64,000 bases of DNA. It comes from Neurospora tetraspora (Eukaryota; Ascomycota; Sordariomycetes; Sordariales; Sordariaceae). Below, piece after piece: positions 1 through 12,107 of the stretch. The stretch lies in assembly GCF_033439725.1 (NCBI RefSeq), contig NW_026944383.1, positions 4,526,001 through 4,590,000 of the forward strand. The letters run 5' to 3'. Each line of letters opens with the position of its first letter. Position 1 is the stretch's first letter. A program made the translations under genes and the position numbers. The notes under the pieces are model-generated. The model ran no database searches. It was not told where the DNA came from and was given only the letters and a program-made list of their open reading frames with translations.

Positions 1-524
1 AAGAAGCTCGACCTCGGGTGCTTCACCAACGTCCGGGTCCTTCGTGATCACTCCAAGCGCAAGGCCTTTTTGGAGGCCGAGCCGGAGAGGTACCTACATC
101 TCCATCCCTCGCTCCTCTTGCTCGCGACTTCGACGACAACAGATGATCTAACGACTCCTCTGTATTAGACAAGCCCTGCGCTACGCCATCCGCAACACCA
201 CCCTCCCTGCCCGTACCAGGGCCGTCGCCCAGCTCCAGCTCACCCAAATGCACGCCTACACCAGGCCGACGCAGATCCGGAACCGCTGTATCCTCGGTGG
301 AAAGAGTCGAGGTATCTTGAGGGACTTCAAGATGACAAGAGTATGTCCGCTATCGAACGTCCTAAACGGAGGGGTGATGGGCTACGAGTTGAGCTCCAGA
401 TTGGAATGGGGGAAACCTTGCAGAGGCACGCGGCTTGCTAACATTGTTGGATCGCAAACAGTACAATTTCCGTATGAACGCCCTGATGGGTAACATTCCG
501 GGTGTCAAGAAGGCCTCTTGGTAA
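1..524 (+). CDS. mrp2: Mitochondrial small-subunit ribosomal protein uS14m (5' partial)
   Basis: This is a component of the head of the mitochondrial 30S-like ribosomal subunit. Three exons can be read: 1-89, 169-340 and 462-524. Introns are gtacct...ttag and gtatgt...cag, the second with a ctaac branch site. The joined frame is continuous, ends in TAA and gives 107 visible residues; the start lies left of the window. Family signatures are RNRCILGGKSRG followed by LRDFKMTR across the second splice, and the C-terminus GNIPGVKKASW, which is characteristic of bacterial and mitochondrial uS14. It is longer than cytosolic uS14 (Rps29, about 56 residues) and lacks that protein's zinc-binding cysteine pattern, so the mitochondrial paralogue is preferred. 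It converges on the lipoyl synthase gene. The family is clear; the missing N-terminus is the only gap. Confidence 0.88.
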
Positions 525-1020
525 AAGAGAGCATGGCTACAAGGAACCCAGAGGTTTGTTGTGGTGGAGATGGTATCGGTACGCCCAGAGGCGAATAAAC
601 TCTTTTCAAAACCCAGATGGGCTCGGGTTCGTCGTGTTGGTCAGAAAGTGCTACGCAGGGTTGAGAGACACCCGTGTGAGTGACCACACGATGAAGAGTG
701 CTTCAAAGCTTTTTAGTGGGCAGAGGAGTTTGTATGATGCATCCTCCTGGACTGGGGATCTCTCTCCCGATGCCCGCTGTGTACTACTGTTGTTACAATA
801 TTATACTCAGACACAGCAAATGAATGAATGTCTTTTTCAAGTTAACCGAAAGAACGATTCTCCCAAACGCCAAAGCGCATGCGACCCCCAAGGTGCCAAA
901 TAACCAATCCGTCATGAGTCTATATGTTATTATACCCGCCATGGGATAGCTGTGAAAGCGCTAAATCCCAATTATAAATGTTGAAACACGCTCCAGAAAC
1001 GACATCTAACACAAGCTGCC
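525..1020. other. Convergent intergenic region (3' UTRs)
   Basis: About 500 bp separate the stop codons of the uS14m gene (+) and the lipoyl synthase gene (-). No conserved ORF or RNA gene is visible. It presumably holds both 3' UTRs. Confidence 0.6.
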
Positions 1021-2374
1021 TTAAGCGGACTTGGCGCTAGTCGCCTCCTCGGCGGCAACCGCCTGACCGAGGGCCTCAGAGACAGCCTTCTCGCCGGAAC
1101 GCTTCCTCAAGACGTTCTCGATGAAAGCCTCACCAGCCTTGTACGAGGAACGAACCAAAGGACCGCTGGCGCAGTACAGGAAGCCCATGTCAAGAGCACG
1201 CTGCCTCCAGAGCTCGAACTCATCGGGAGTGATGTACTTCTCCACCGCGAGATGTCTCTTGGTTGGGCGCATGTACTGTCCGAAGGTAACGACATCAACA
1301 TCGACCTTCCTCAGTTCTACAGAGCAACATTGTGGTTAGCATTGATCAAATGGGCAAGCGCAACTGATATGACTCACCCCTCAAAGCGTCCCAAAGCTCC
1401 TCCTCGGTCTCACCCAGACCAAGCATGATACTGGTCTTGGTGATAATGCCTTCCTTGCCCCGGACCTTCTTGACGTGTTCCAACACCTTCAAACTTTGAC
1501 GAAATGTAGCACGGCGATCACGCACGTAAGGCGTCAAGTTCTCGACAGTCTCAACGTTATGCGCATACACATCCAGTCCACTCTCCGCCACAATCTTGAC
1601 CATGTCCAAGTCACCCATAAAGTCACCGGTCAGAGCCTCAACGAGCAGAGTGGGCTTCTTCTGTTTGATCCGGCGAATCGTTTCCGCAAAGTGCCTGGCA
1701 CCACCATCGGCCAGATCGTCACGGTCGACACTCGTCAGCACAACATAACCGAGACCCCAGCGGGCCAGAGCCTCAGCGGTGTTCTCGGGCTCGTGGGGAT
1801 CCAGCGGGGGCGGCTTGCGGCTTGTCTTGACGCTGCAGAAGCGGCAGCCACGGGTGCAGGTGTCGCCCATGAGCATGATGGTGGCCGTCGCGGCGGCCTT
1901 GTTGGAGCCGCCCCAGCACTCGCCAATGTTGGGACATCTAGCCTCCTCGCATACTGTGTGAAGGTTGAGACCGCGCAGGTCGGCCTTGATCTTGGCAAAT
2001 TCGGGGTTCGCGCCGGCACTCGGGATGGGCGTCTTGAGCCATTCGGGCAAGCGGGTGATGGTACGCTTCTTGCCGGCGGGTCCGACTTGGGCTGTGCGCA
2101 GGGTGTAGGCTTCGCTGGGTGCGAGAGGAGCAGCTGACGATTGGTTTGCGATGAAGTCGTCGAGGGAAGCGAGAGTGGTGTCCTTGAAGTAGGTCGGGCG
2201 CGGCTTAGTTGCGGGCGCGGATGCGGATGCGGCTGGCGATGACTCTTGCGATGTCGGCTGGCTGGCTGGAGCAGATGGGATGGTGGCGTATGACCGAGTC
2301 GACAGGGCGGCGGCGCGCGCAAAAGACCTCCGCAAAGGCGCCTGGAGACGCTGGATCGGGGCCGGTGAAGCCAT
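1021..2374 (-). CDS. LIP5: Lipoyl synthase, mitochondrial
   Basis: This radical-SAM enzyme inserts two sulfurs into protein-bound octanoyl groups to make lipoyl cofactors for pyruvate and 2-oxoglutarate dehydrogenases and the glycine cleavage H protein. Exons are 2374-1378 and 1316-1021; a 61-bp intron (gtgagt, gctaac, tgtag) joins ...WDALR to ELRKVDVDV in phase, giving 430 residues. The auxiliary cluster motif [12 protein letters not shown] supplies C142, C147 and C153. The radical-SAM cluster CTRGCRFC supplies C173, C177 and C180. The C-terminal part carries [13 protein letters not shown] and the conserved RSSYKAGE. The first roughly 60 residues are rich in R, S and A, fitting a mitochondrial presequence. 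Without the splice the frame would end in an unrelated tail. The assignment is secure. Confidence 0.95.
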
Positions 2375-3361
2375 GATGTACTATGATTCTTGGTGTTGAG
2401 CTTGCCGGAACCCTACCAGTCTTGAACTGCTGCAAACAAGCCGGGGGAGCTTGGGTGGCGGATGCGGATGATGGTGGATGACTGGGGGAGCAATGGAGAC
2501 AAAAAGTTCGGCCCCCCCGGTGCACCGGCGCTTTGGAGCCTTTGGAGATTTTTAGTGGCCCACGCCGCCCATGTCCGGTTACGTAACGCCGATCATACCC
2601 GCCAGCTGCCGGGGCGCATGAGAAGGGGCACCGCGCTTGAACCGGCAAGACCGGGACCCCCATTCCTTGTGCTGGCGGCCATGACTCCATTTTGTGAACC
2701 CTTTTGAGTCCAGCAGTTCACCCCACGCACGTTCACCCCATGTTGTTTCTCGTGGAAGTCTGGAAGCAGCCGACTGACTGACTTGCAGATAATCTTCCCG
2801 ATTTGTTTCAACATCTTCTAACACTAAACTGGGGGGTAGTGGTAAGGACGACTTGTATCACTATCTGTTTCCGCAAAAACACCGTCGAATCTGTATCTGG
2901 TTGACGGCATTCGCTTCGGCCAACAGCCCCGTCCCGGTCATTCGTCAAGTGGACCGGAGACTGGAGAGAAATGCCGTAACATCCGCATGCCGTGGATGCC
3001 TTTCCCGATGATGTCGGGCATCTTCGACCGTTGAGAATGAGGGGCCAGGTACGAGATATGTAATATCGTGAGGAATGTATATCTGATGGTCGATGAAACG
3101 AAGCTGCAACACAACCGACCCGACAAAGGAGAAGATGCCGTGCCAATGCGGTTAGGTGTAAACTCTACCCAGAGTCGGTGAAGTGTCGTAGTCAGGAGAA
3201 CTCAGGGGAAAGACAGGCTCTTCACCGTGATATCGCCTAGCGAGCTCAACTTTACTTGACTCTCAGGTAGGTCTATGGACCGTAAGCCGATAGAAAGTCG
3301 AGTTTCTTCGAGATCTTTCCTGTGCATGTTGAAAATACCAAATTCGTAGCTAGTGCGGTTT
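2375..3361. other. Upstream region of lipoyl synthase, no gene seen
   Basis: About 1 kb of ordinary base composition lies between the lipoyl synthase start and an orphan promoter-like stretch. Short overlapping frames exist on both strands (for example 2808-3146 minus), but none has recognisable motifs or splice structure. The proximal part is presumably the lipoyl synthase promoter. Confidence 0.5.
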
Positions 3362-3457
3362 CACGTGCGACTCTTCATGGACGAATAACCGACTTCTCAC
3401 TGCACCCTAAACTTGGTGTGTTTATCCAGCACGTGACCCTGGGACCCATATAAAGGC
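3362..3457 (+). promoter_or_regulatory. Orphan promoter-like stretch: two CACGTG boxes and a TATA box
   Basis: Perfect CACGTG E-boxes occur at 3362-3367 and 3430-3435, and a TATAAAG lies at about 3450, all within 96 bp of normal base composition. The arrangement points rightwards, yet the sequence becomes the AT-rich, ORF-free block about 25 bp later. It may be a host promoter whose gene was displaced by the insertion, or part of the element's own 5' end. The motifs are seen; the function is inferred. Confidence 0.3.
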
Positions 3458-3556
3458 TCAACCCGCAGAACATTCGTTTTAATTAGATTTATTTACAATA
3501 CATCTACTTTTAGTACTTAATACTTTAACTCTTAATCTTACTACTTTAGTATATTT

Positions 3557-3592
3557 TATACCTTGTCTTTATGATTCAATTTATATTATTTT
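3557..3592 (+). repeat. Left copy of a 36-bp direct repeat bounding the first AT-rich block
   Basis: Matches 11293-11328 at 29 of 36 positions. All seven differences are transitions, and at every one this copy has A or T where the right copy has G or C. That is the pattern expected when RIP mutates one copy more heavily. It may be the 3' end of a 5' LTR, but similarity could not be extended outward, so LTR length is unknown. Confidence 0.55.
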
Positions 3593-4615
3593 CAGAAATC
3601 GTACCCGGAAACTTTATTAATTAATTACTATTATTAAACCGTTAGTCATTTATTAGCTTCAAAATCTCGTTATCGAAAACCGCTACATTCAATACCATCG
3701 AAAGCCTTCGTAAACTACCCCGCGCTCGTACTTTATATTATCGGCCACGTCGGATTTCGTTATCAAATTTTAATTCCAGAATAATCTAACTTATTTATTC
3801 TAATTGAAGGTTGAAAATATTACTCCTACTTTAATACTAAATTACTTTAGAAGGGTTATATTAATATTAACTTTATTTTAAAATTGAAATTTATAATTAA
3901 TATACTATTCCTACCTAATTATAATAATCTCTTTAATACACCCAAATTATTATATTTCCGCTACTAATTATAAAAAATTATTAATACGACTATTCTTCCC
4001 TAGTACTTATAACTAAATTAATAAATACGAATTACTTTTACTCCAATACGACTTTTAGAGGAAGAAGTATACTACTACTCCTACTTATATCCGGTTAATT
4101 ATTAATAAGAATATATATTAATTATTTTATTTACGACTTTAGAAAGGAAAGTAGTAAATTTATTAATAGTAAATATATACTTTACTTATTATATTATAAA
4201 TTCTAAATTCTAAATATTCCTACAAATATTTAAATAATTATCCCCCAATGGTTTTTATCTTTTTATTATCAATTTTTTAAATATTAATAATTAAAATTGA
4301 ATTTTTTAATACTATTTTTAATTATATTTTATTTTACTTCTCTTTTACTTCTACTTTTAAATAATATATTATTATACCAATACTTTTCTCTCTTTCTTTA
4401 ATTTATATCGTAAAATTCTATATACACTCCTATAAACGATTATTTATTACTAAAGTCTACTCTATTATTTAATAAATCTAACTTTATCCTAACTCACGCC
4501 TACCTACTCTCTTCAAACCGTTTAAATATTATTACAATTCGATTATCCCTTCTTTGCCTAACTAACTATCAATTTCGGTTAAATAAATTAATTAAATTAG
4601 GAGACCTATTTCTAA

Positions 4616-4720
4616 TTCGACTACTACCAATATTTCCTTTTACTATATTATTTCGACTACTATTAATATTCCCTTTTATTATACTATTCCGACCTCTATT
4701 AATACCCTTACTTATACACT
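4616..4720. repeat. Three imperfect tandem units of about 35 bp
   Basis: Units beginning TTCGACTACTA, TTCGACTACTA and TTCCGACCTCTA start at 4616, 4652 and 4687 (spacing 36 and 35). Later positions vary mainly by C/T. They lie inside the RIP-degraded block and look like an older internal tandem repeat of the element, perhaps in a gag-like segment. Confidence 0.55.
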
Positions 4721-7700
4721 ACTTACTATCCCCCTTATTAATTAAAATGATTATTCTAATAATACTTCAACCTCAACACTTCCCGGACTTATTTATGGCG
4801 AGAAAGTTCGATAGTAAAGAATTAACCTCCAAGTAGTTTTACCGTATCTATTAAGAATTTATTTGTATAGGATATATTAGTACTACTATACTTATTAATT
4901 AAATTTTAATAATTATTAGTATATTTTATATTAATAAAGTAATAATTTTTATTAATAGTAATTAGTAACTTATACCTATTTTTAAGCGAGCTAATTCTAA
5001 GACTACTACTAACAAAAATCGCTCAATTATAGAGAATATACTAAAATACTATTTTACTGCTAAATTAACCAACTTTTTAATATAATTTACTTATACCGAC
5101 ATATACGAATTTAAATAAGATTATAACGAACCTTTTATATTATATTATTCCCGTTATTTCAATTTCCTTACTTCTATAAATAAATATAATAATAATAACC
5201 CTACTTAATCCCTCGAATTATTCGAAGCTTATATTCTTCACGATATTATTAACTATTTTCTTTTTACATTCGTTAAATCTAATTTAAAATAAAAGGTTAT
5301 TAAGAGGGGGCTTCTTATATATTTAATTTAGTAGAATATTCAGAAAAGGTTAAAACTTACTCCTATATTCTTAAATAAAAATAATAAATTCGAAATTAAA
5401 CTATATAGAAATCTAGGATTATAATATTCGAATATTTAATTACTAAAATTATAAGTATTATTATTAAAGCCGTATTAATTCGGAATGTCCTAAATATTAT
5501 TAATATATTAGTACCCTTTTAGAATAATAAATATAATTATATTCCTCCCAGTATATTAAAGGAGGGTTTTCCCGTATTAACATTAGTAGTAATTTAAGCT
5601 TTCGTTACTAAAAATTATATCCCTAATTTAATAGAATAGAAATTAACAAAATTGATAGATTTTAATTCTAGTTAGTCCTCAATTAAGATACTTATAGGAT
5701 TAACTAAATTATTACCGACGAAATTATTAATTTTCGACCCTTCAACCTTTAAATACCCTTTAATTAATAAATTAAAAAAATTAACTATGGGCAAAATAAT
5801 ATATTTTAAATATGGCGAATATTATTCTCGTTACTGTTTAAAACTCTATTTATTTAAAAATTATATTAATCCCCCCTTTTTTACGTATAAATTATTTATA
5901 TTAATAAAGAGGTTTAATAAATCTAAAGATAATTGATAAATGTAATTAAATAGAAATTAGAAGAATATTCTAATAATTAATTTAAATAATACTCTTTTCA
6001 GTACTTTAATTAAAAATTAAATAACTTTTATTATAAAAAGCTCCTTTAATTGTAAGGGAAATAATAATAACCTTATCGTCCTTAATGAAGTATTTTAGCT
6101 ATTAATATAGGATATTATTATTAAATCCTACGAGATTGCTATTTAGTTTATTTATCTACTTCTTATTTAGTTTAATTACTTATTTCCTATTTAGCTTAAT
6201 GTTTATCCACTCCCTAATTAGCCTGATGCTTAAAATGATACCGAGAGTATATAGAGTGATATTATCTACCCTACTCCGGTAATCAATTTATATTTTACTA
6301 TATTCGAAATATTGGAAGGATTTTTAATTTAATTATTATTAGCCGAAGCGGTCGTTAATACTAGCAATAAATTCCTATTTTATACTATTATAAACATTTA
6401 GAAATTACTTATTCCCGAAGAGGAAAAAAAGTTTTTAATATTATATTTAATTAATATTTTTAAGTAGAGGAACAAATAGGAATTAAAACTTTCGGCCTAA
6501 ATTCAATTAATATTAATCCTGTTTATAATAAATCTAGTATTTTTAAGAAAATGGTAACCTTCGCGATAGTAAAAATTCTCCGATATAATTAGAATTAATA
6601 TAATAAGCGAGGACGAAAATTCGTTTTTAATTAATATTCTAATAAAAGTGATTTAAACCTGTCCTATCGCTACACTTAAATTAACAATTCTTTAATTAAA
6701 TGGAAATTAAATAGTTTCTCTATTAAGAATTCCAATAAATAACGTCGAAATCGATAAGGGTAGCCTTTTAAAATTATTTTGATTCGCGGTAATAATTAAA
6801 TCGGTATTAGAATTTTCTCTAAATACACTTAAACTAAGCCTTAAACTGTTAATAGAGAACTTTAATAAAGTAGATTTAAAACCTAAATTAAAATTAAAAA
6901 TTATAATAATTTATAAGAAAGTATAATACTATATTACCTAATTACGTCTAATTAATAAATTAATTAGAAAACCCCCTTTGAATTATATTAAAATCCTTAA
7001 TAATATTTAGTTTACTCTAAATTTAAATTTTATTAGATAGATTTAATCGAGCCGTAAAATAGTGAAAGCTATTAAATTTTATTATTCCCGTATTAATTTT
7101 CGTTATAAATGAAAAAAGGGGAAGAAAATTGCTAATACTACTATCGACTCTTATATTACTTAAGTAGTAATAATTGTAATTTATTAAATAGTTTTAATAA
7201 ATTCGGAAAAACCCCTTCTTAATTAAAAGAAACGCCTTATTTAAATAATTTATAAAGTTAAATAAAATTATTATTTATTTCAATTTATTATATTGGTTAA
7301 TATTTAAAGAGAGGATGGATTATAAAAATTATATATACTAAAGGAATTTATTTATATAGATTAAAGCTTAGATACTAACTTTATATCCAAAGCGTTCGCT
7401 TACTGGATAGGTATAACGATACAGCCCTTAGCTGAAATCGGATTTAAAAATCTATATATTTCGATTTTTAATAAAAGGAATATTCCTCTATACGGGTTTA
7501 GAAATATAATTATTTCGGTAGGAAATATTAATAGAATAGTTTAAATTGCAATTTATAAATTATTATTTAATAAGGATTACTGGATAATTTTAGGAACCCT
7601 ATAATTATAGGATATTCGTATTAAATTTAATATTAGGAATAGTATTTTTTAAATTAGAAACGAAAATTAGGGCGATAAAGTAATTCAATTACCCGGCCAA

Positions 7701-10700
7701 ATCCTTAATTAGTAGGAATGCTAAAAACAGTTTTAATTCTTATTAGTACTAAAGTTCTAAACTTCTAAATATTTAAACCTATCGGAGAATGTAAATTAAA
7801 TTTTAGTAATAATTCTAGCGACGGGTATATAAACGATATATTGTACCTATTATATTCGGGCGTAGATTCCTAATTTAATTCCGAAAACGATTTTAATTTC
7901 AATAGTAAATTTAATACTAAATTGAATAATATTATTACCTTTAATAATTTAAAACCCAACGTAAATAAAATTATATATTAGAATAATACGAATAATAACC
8001 CAATCTAAGTTAATATAAATAATAAGCTAAATAATATTAAAGATAATACTATAAATAAATTAAAACATTAGATATATTTATTCGATTTTAGTAAATTAGA
8101 AAATTATATATACTTATATTCAGATTAATAAATATTGTTTTCGATTTTAATTTCAGATTTAATTATATTCGAAATATTAATCCCCTATTACTTATTTACT
8201 ATTTAATAACGATTGGTTTTATTGCTTTACGCTTAGAATCGGATTTTCAAACCTAAGTATTAATAATTTTATATTATTAATATTCTTAAATACGTTAATG
8301 AATACCCTTACCCTTTAGAAAGTAATTTTAAAAATATATAATATACTTTACCCGGAAGATCTTCTGTAAATAAAATCCTTCCCGATATTATAAAGAATTA
8401 TTTATTATAAGATCCTAATATTAAAAAAGTATATTTAATATTAAAGTAATAAAATAATTTAAAATATACGGAATTAAATTTAGTTCCTTAATTACTTTAA
8501 AAACGAAGATGAAAATTATAAAACTTTCTATATATATTATAATTTAAATATAAAATCCATAAGAGATATTCTTACAACGGACTTTACTATTTATAAAATA
8601 TTCTTTAAAGAAGGCGTTAAACTTTAGAATTGTTTACAATATTATATATAGTTAATTAAGTAGAGATATTAGCTTAATAGACTAGTAATAGAAGGTATTA
8701 ATTCGGGTATATTTAAACTTATAGTAGTAGCGAATAGTTGTTTATTAAAATAGTCCACCGAACCTAAGTTAGTAGTAAAATTAAATAATTCTATAGAATA
8801 GGATAAACTTCGTTTAATAATTAATTATAGTAGAGTTGGGGAGGATTTATTCAGTATAAATATTACTTTCTTTCGCGATATTTATAAATATTCATTAAAT
8901 TCTAAGATTGGTTACTTATTAGTATTCGATTTAAAGTACGTATATTAATTAATTTAAGTATATAACAATAATTAATATATTTTTATTTTTAAGCCCTTAG
9001 GGTTTTTTTAATTTTCATCGATGAAGTTACTATAAGGATTATAAATATATAGTTTTATAATAATGAATACTATATTAATAGTATTAGGCCCGATCTTTAA
9101 CTTAAATTTAGAACCCTCCTTATTAGTACCCTCCTCTCCCGATAGATTTGTTCTAATAAACTTTTATATAAATAATATATTTGTAATATATAAATCTTAG
9201 GATTAATAATGGTTATTTATTCGAAACTACTTTGTACCGCGTATTTCGTAGAAAATATTAAAATTATTATTTCTTAAATTAAATTTAGATTCGATAAAAT
9301 TGTGGTAATAGGTATTATTTATGGTATTTAAGGTAGATGGAAAATTAAATTAAATAGAATAATTTTATTAAGAAGTTAGTTAGTACTTAAAATAAAGATT
9401 TAGGTACGATTATTTATAAGTATATTAGGTCTATTTCGTCGCTAGATTATAAATATTTCTAAAATAGCTAAATTATTAAATTGTTTAATAACAAACGTTC
9501 CCTAAAGGTAGAAAATAATAGAAGCCTTATTATTTTAATTATTAAGGGAAATAACAATTAAAAGCATTAAAATCTATCGTTATATATATAGTAAATTTAT
9601 TGATATTTATATGGACGTATCCAAATTTATAGTAGGATGTGTAATTCTATAGAATTAAAGCTTATTAGAAAGTTTAATACCTTTATACTATAATTCGGTA
9701 GTATTAGGTTTAATATAACGAAATTATAATATATATAAATAGGAATTCTTTATAATTATGAATTTTCCTATTAGTACCGTTATTACTTTTATATAAATAG
9801 AAAATCTTTAATATTCTAAACGGACTATATATTTTTAATAACCTTTCTTCATCCTATAATAAAAGTAAAAAGTATTTATATTTAATGGATAACCGAATTT
9901 AAATTATTCAATATTATAATTTAATATATATTTAGCCATCGAAATATTATAACGGACGCCCTATCCTGGACTATCTTTAGTAATCCTAATTATGAAAGGG
10001 AAAGCTAAATGGAAAAAATAAGTAATATATTAATAGATAGAGAATAGATATAGAAGGATAGGAAAGGTAAGTATAAAGAATTATTAGTAAAATTAGTGAA
10101 TAAAGATATTAAGGTTTAAATTAATTTTAATTTTGCGGAAATCGGTAGTATTATTAACGGATGGACGTAGAATAATAATAATGTAATATTAAGGAATTTT
10201 GAATTTAGTTTTAAGAAAATAGCAATTGTGAATTATCTTTCTACGAATATTTTTACTTCTAATAAGAAATTCTTATATTTAATACCCCCGTTGTATTTAT
10301 TTAAACTTTTCTAATTTAATAACTTTATTTCTAAATTTAATTTGAGGGTGTACGTTATCCTGTTTAAATAAATAAAAGTTAAGGTAAAGGATTTATCCTT
10401 TATAAAAAAAATAATGCTTAGAATTGCCGTAGTATAATTAAATTGTAATATTCTCAATTTTAGGTAAGGAAGCCTCTAATAAATATAATCGTTGGAAAAT
10501 GAAAAATAATACGAAATTTTTAAATTCTTTAATAATAACCTATACTGTCGGTATAATAGTAATTAGGTAAAATATCTATTTAGTAATTAAATTTTATAAA
10601 CTTTAAAAAAATATAAATAATTATAAAAGATATTTTAGCCTATTTATAATAAGGAAAAAGTTGATTTAATAAATTTAGTAGCCTTATATACTGAAAAATA

Positions 10701-11292
10701 TTATAGACTATTTAAAAGGATATATAAAGTGTATTAAATATAATTCTTTACGATTAAAAATATTTCTCTAATCGATTAATATATTAATTCTCTTTTAAAT
10801 TATTAGTATAAATTATATTAGTCTATTCCTAAAATTAAAATTTAGTTTTAAATATATTTTATTATTATTAATTATTTGTTTCGATATGATTAGGCCTTCC
10901 TAGTAAAATCTACGAATGTAAAGGAGACGATCGAAAATGTAGACCGATAATTGAATTAAATTGGAATCCTTCTAAGTACTTTTTATTTTGACCCAGGATC
11001 GGCGTTTACTTCGAGGAAATTCGTTAAAGTAATAAAATATCGAAGGATTAGCGCTATTATCGCCCTAATCTAATCCTAAATATCCGTAAGTATAATTAAG
11101 ATATACAATTACGTAATTTAGAATTATTTTAAGAAAGTTATAAATGTAAATAATTAAAATAGTAAACTTTGTAAAATTTTAAGATTTATAAATATTCGAA
11201 CGATATAATTATATAACTTCTCCCCCGTCGAAATCCTTTACAGATATAATATATATCCCTAATTATAGACGTACTTAGGCCTATTATTTTTT

Positions 11293-11328
11293 CATGCCTC
11301 GTCTTTACGATTCAGTCTATACTATTTT
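11293..11328 (+). repeat. Right copy of the 36-bp direct repeat
   Basis: The less mutated partner of 3557-3592. It sits where the AT-rich block returns to normal composition, so it may mark the 3' terminus of the element. The next bases do not match those after the left copy, which limits the shared sequence to this length on that side. Confidence 0.55.
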
Positions 11329-11335
11329 TTGGAGT

Positions 11336-12107
11336 GTTTCGTCACCAGAAGCTGCATAGCCACTGAGGGGTGAAGCTGATGGAGGGGCTGGCTGAGTGCT
11401 TGTTGGTGGGCTGAGTACTCAGTTCACTGTTCCCGTCAGCCCAAGTGGAAGCGGAGTGAGTTGAAAGAGAATGCAGTGGACATAAGACAACTCTAAACAT
11501 AAGCAAAAAACACAAAGCGGTAGCTACCGAGCCACGTCTCCTTTTGCGTCTCAATAGAAGCCAAGAAGAACAAAGCGCAAAATTCTCGAACGTAGGCCAG
11601 GCCCCTGATAACAAGAGGTTCGCATGGGAAACAATTGTTGGCGTCAATGCAGATCTTTGGGTTCCTGGGTGTCGGTGGGGCTTCCTTGGAAACGATAGAG
11701 GTAAAAGGGATTGTGGCTCGTGCTTGGGTACCTTGAGTCCTAACAGCAGCGCAAGAAGTTCGCAATGAATGCCGTTAATCACTCTCGTACCCTAGCCCTC
11801 TTCTTTGCTGGCGTCACTTGAGTTCAAACCGCCCGGCTGTCCTCTGACCTCGTTCCTGCGCCCTCCTCCGCAAACCCAAACGTCTTGCAACCTCCAGACC
11901 ACCTCACCAGCCTTCCCGATTGCCAACCTTCTGCATTCCAACAACCCGACCTCCCCTCCCTACAACGTCCTGCGAAATCACGATCCTTTTCGCAACGTAA
12001 CCCGCGACACACCAACAACACCATCACATCCTCCTTTTTCTGAGCTCGCGCTTCAAGCTCAATCGACAACACCCGATCTATTTCGTATTCAGCCACCCTC
12101 CAACACA
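11336..12107. other. Upstream/5' UTR region of the R-SNARE gene
   Basis: About 770 bp of normal composition between the RIP block and the SNARE start codon. The last 300 bp is pyrimidine- and CA-rich on the + strand, typical of fungal 5' leaders. Open frames here (for example 11805-12227) run through the SNARE start in another frame and carry no motif. Confidence 0.5.

Larger units (their letters stand above)
3475..11335 (+). mobile_element. RIP-degraded element, probably a Ty3/gypsy-type retrotransposon
   Basis: About 7.9 kb of very AT-rich, TA-rich DNA without any sizeable open frame; both borders are abrupt. Nearly all substitutions needed to restore protein similarity are C-to-T or G-to-A, as expected from repeat-induced point mutation. 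Three weak protein relics read rightwards: DKLRLIINY at 8802-8828 (cf. the gypsy reverse transcriptase box with LR.VVDYR), NIITDALSW at about 9943-9969 (cf. ADALSR at the RNase H end) and FDPGSAFTS at about 10987-11013 (cf. SDRG.FTS of the integrase core). Their order matches gypsy pol, and the last two share a frame. The size fits a full-length LTR element. Each relic alone is weak; the class call is an inference. Confidence 0.5.

Noticed and set aside
1475-2137. 220-codon plus-strand frame opposite lipoyl synthase
   Set aside because: Shadow of the lipoyl synthase exon, whose iron-sulfur motifs fix the true strand.
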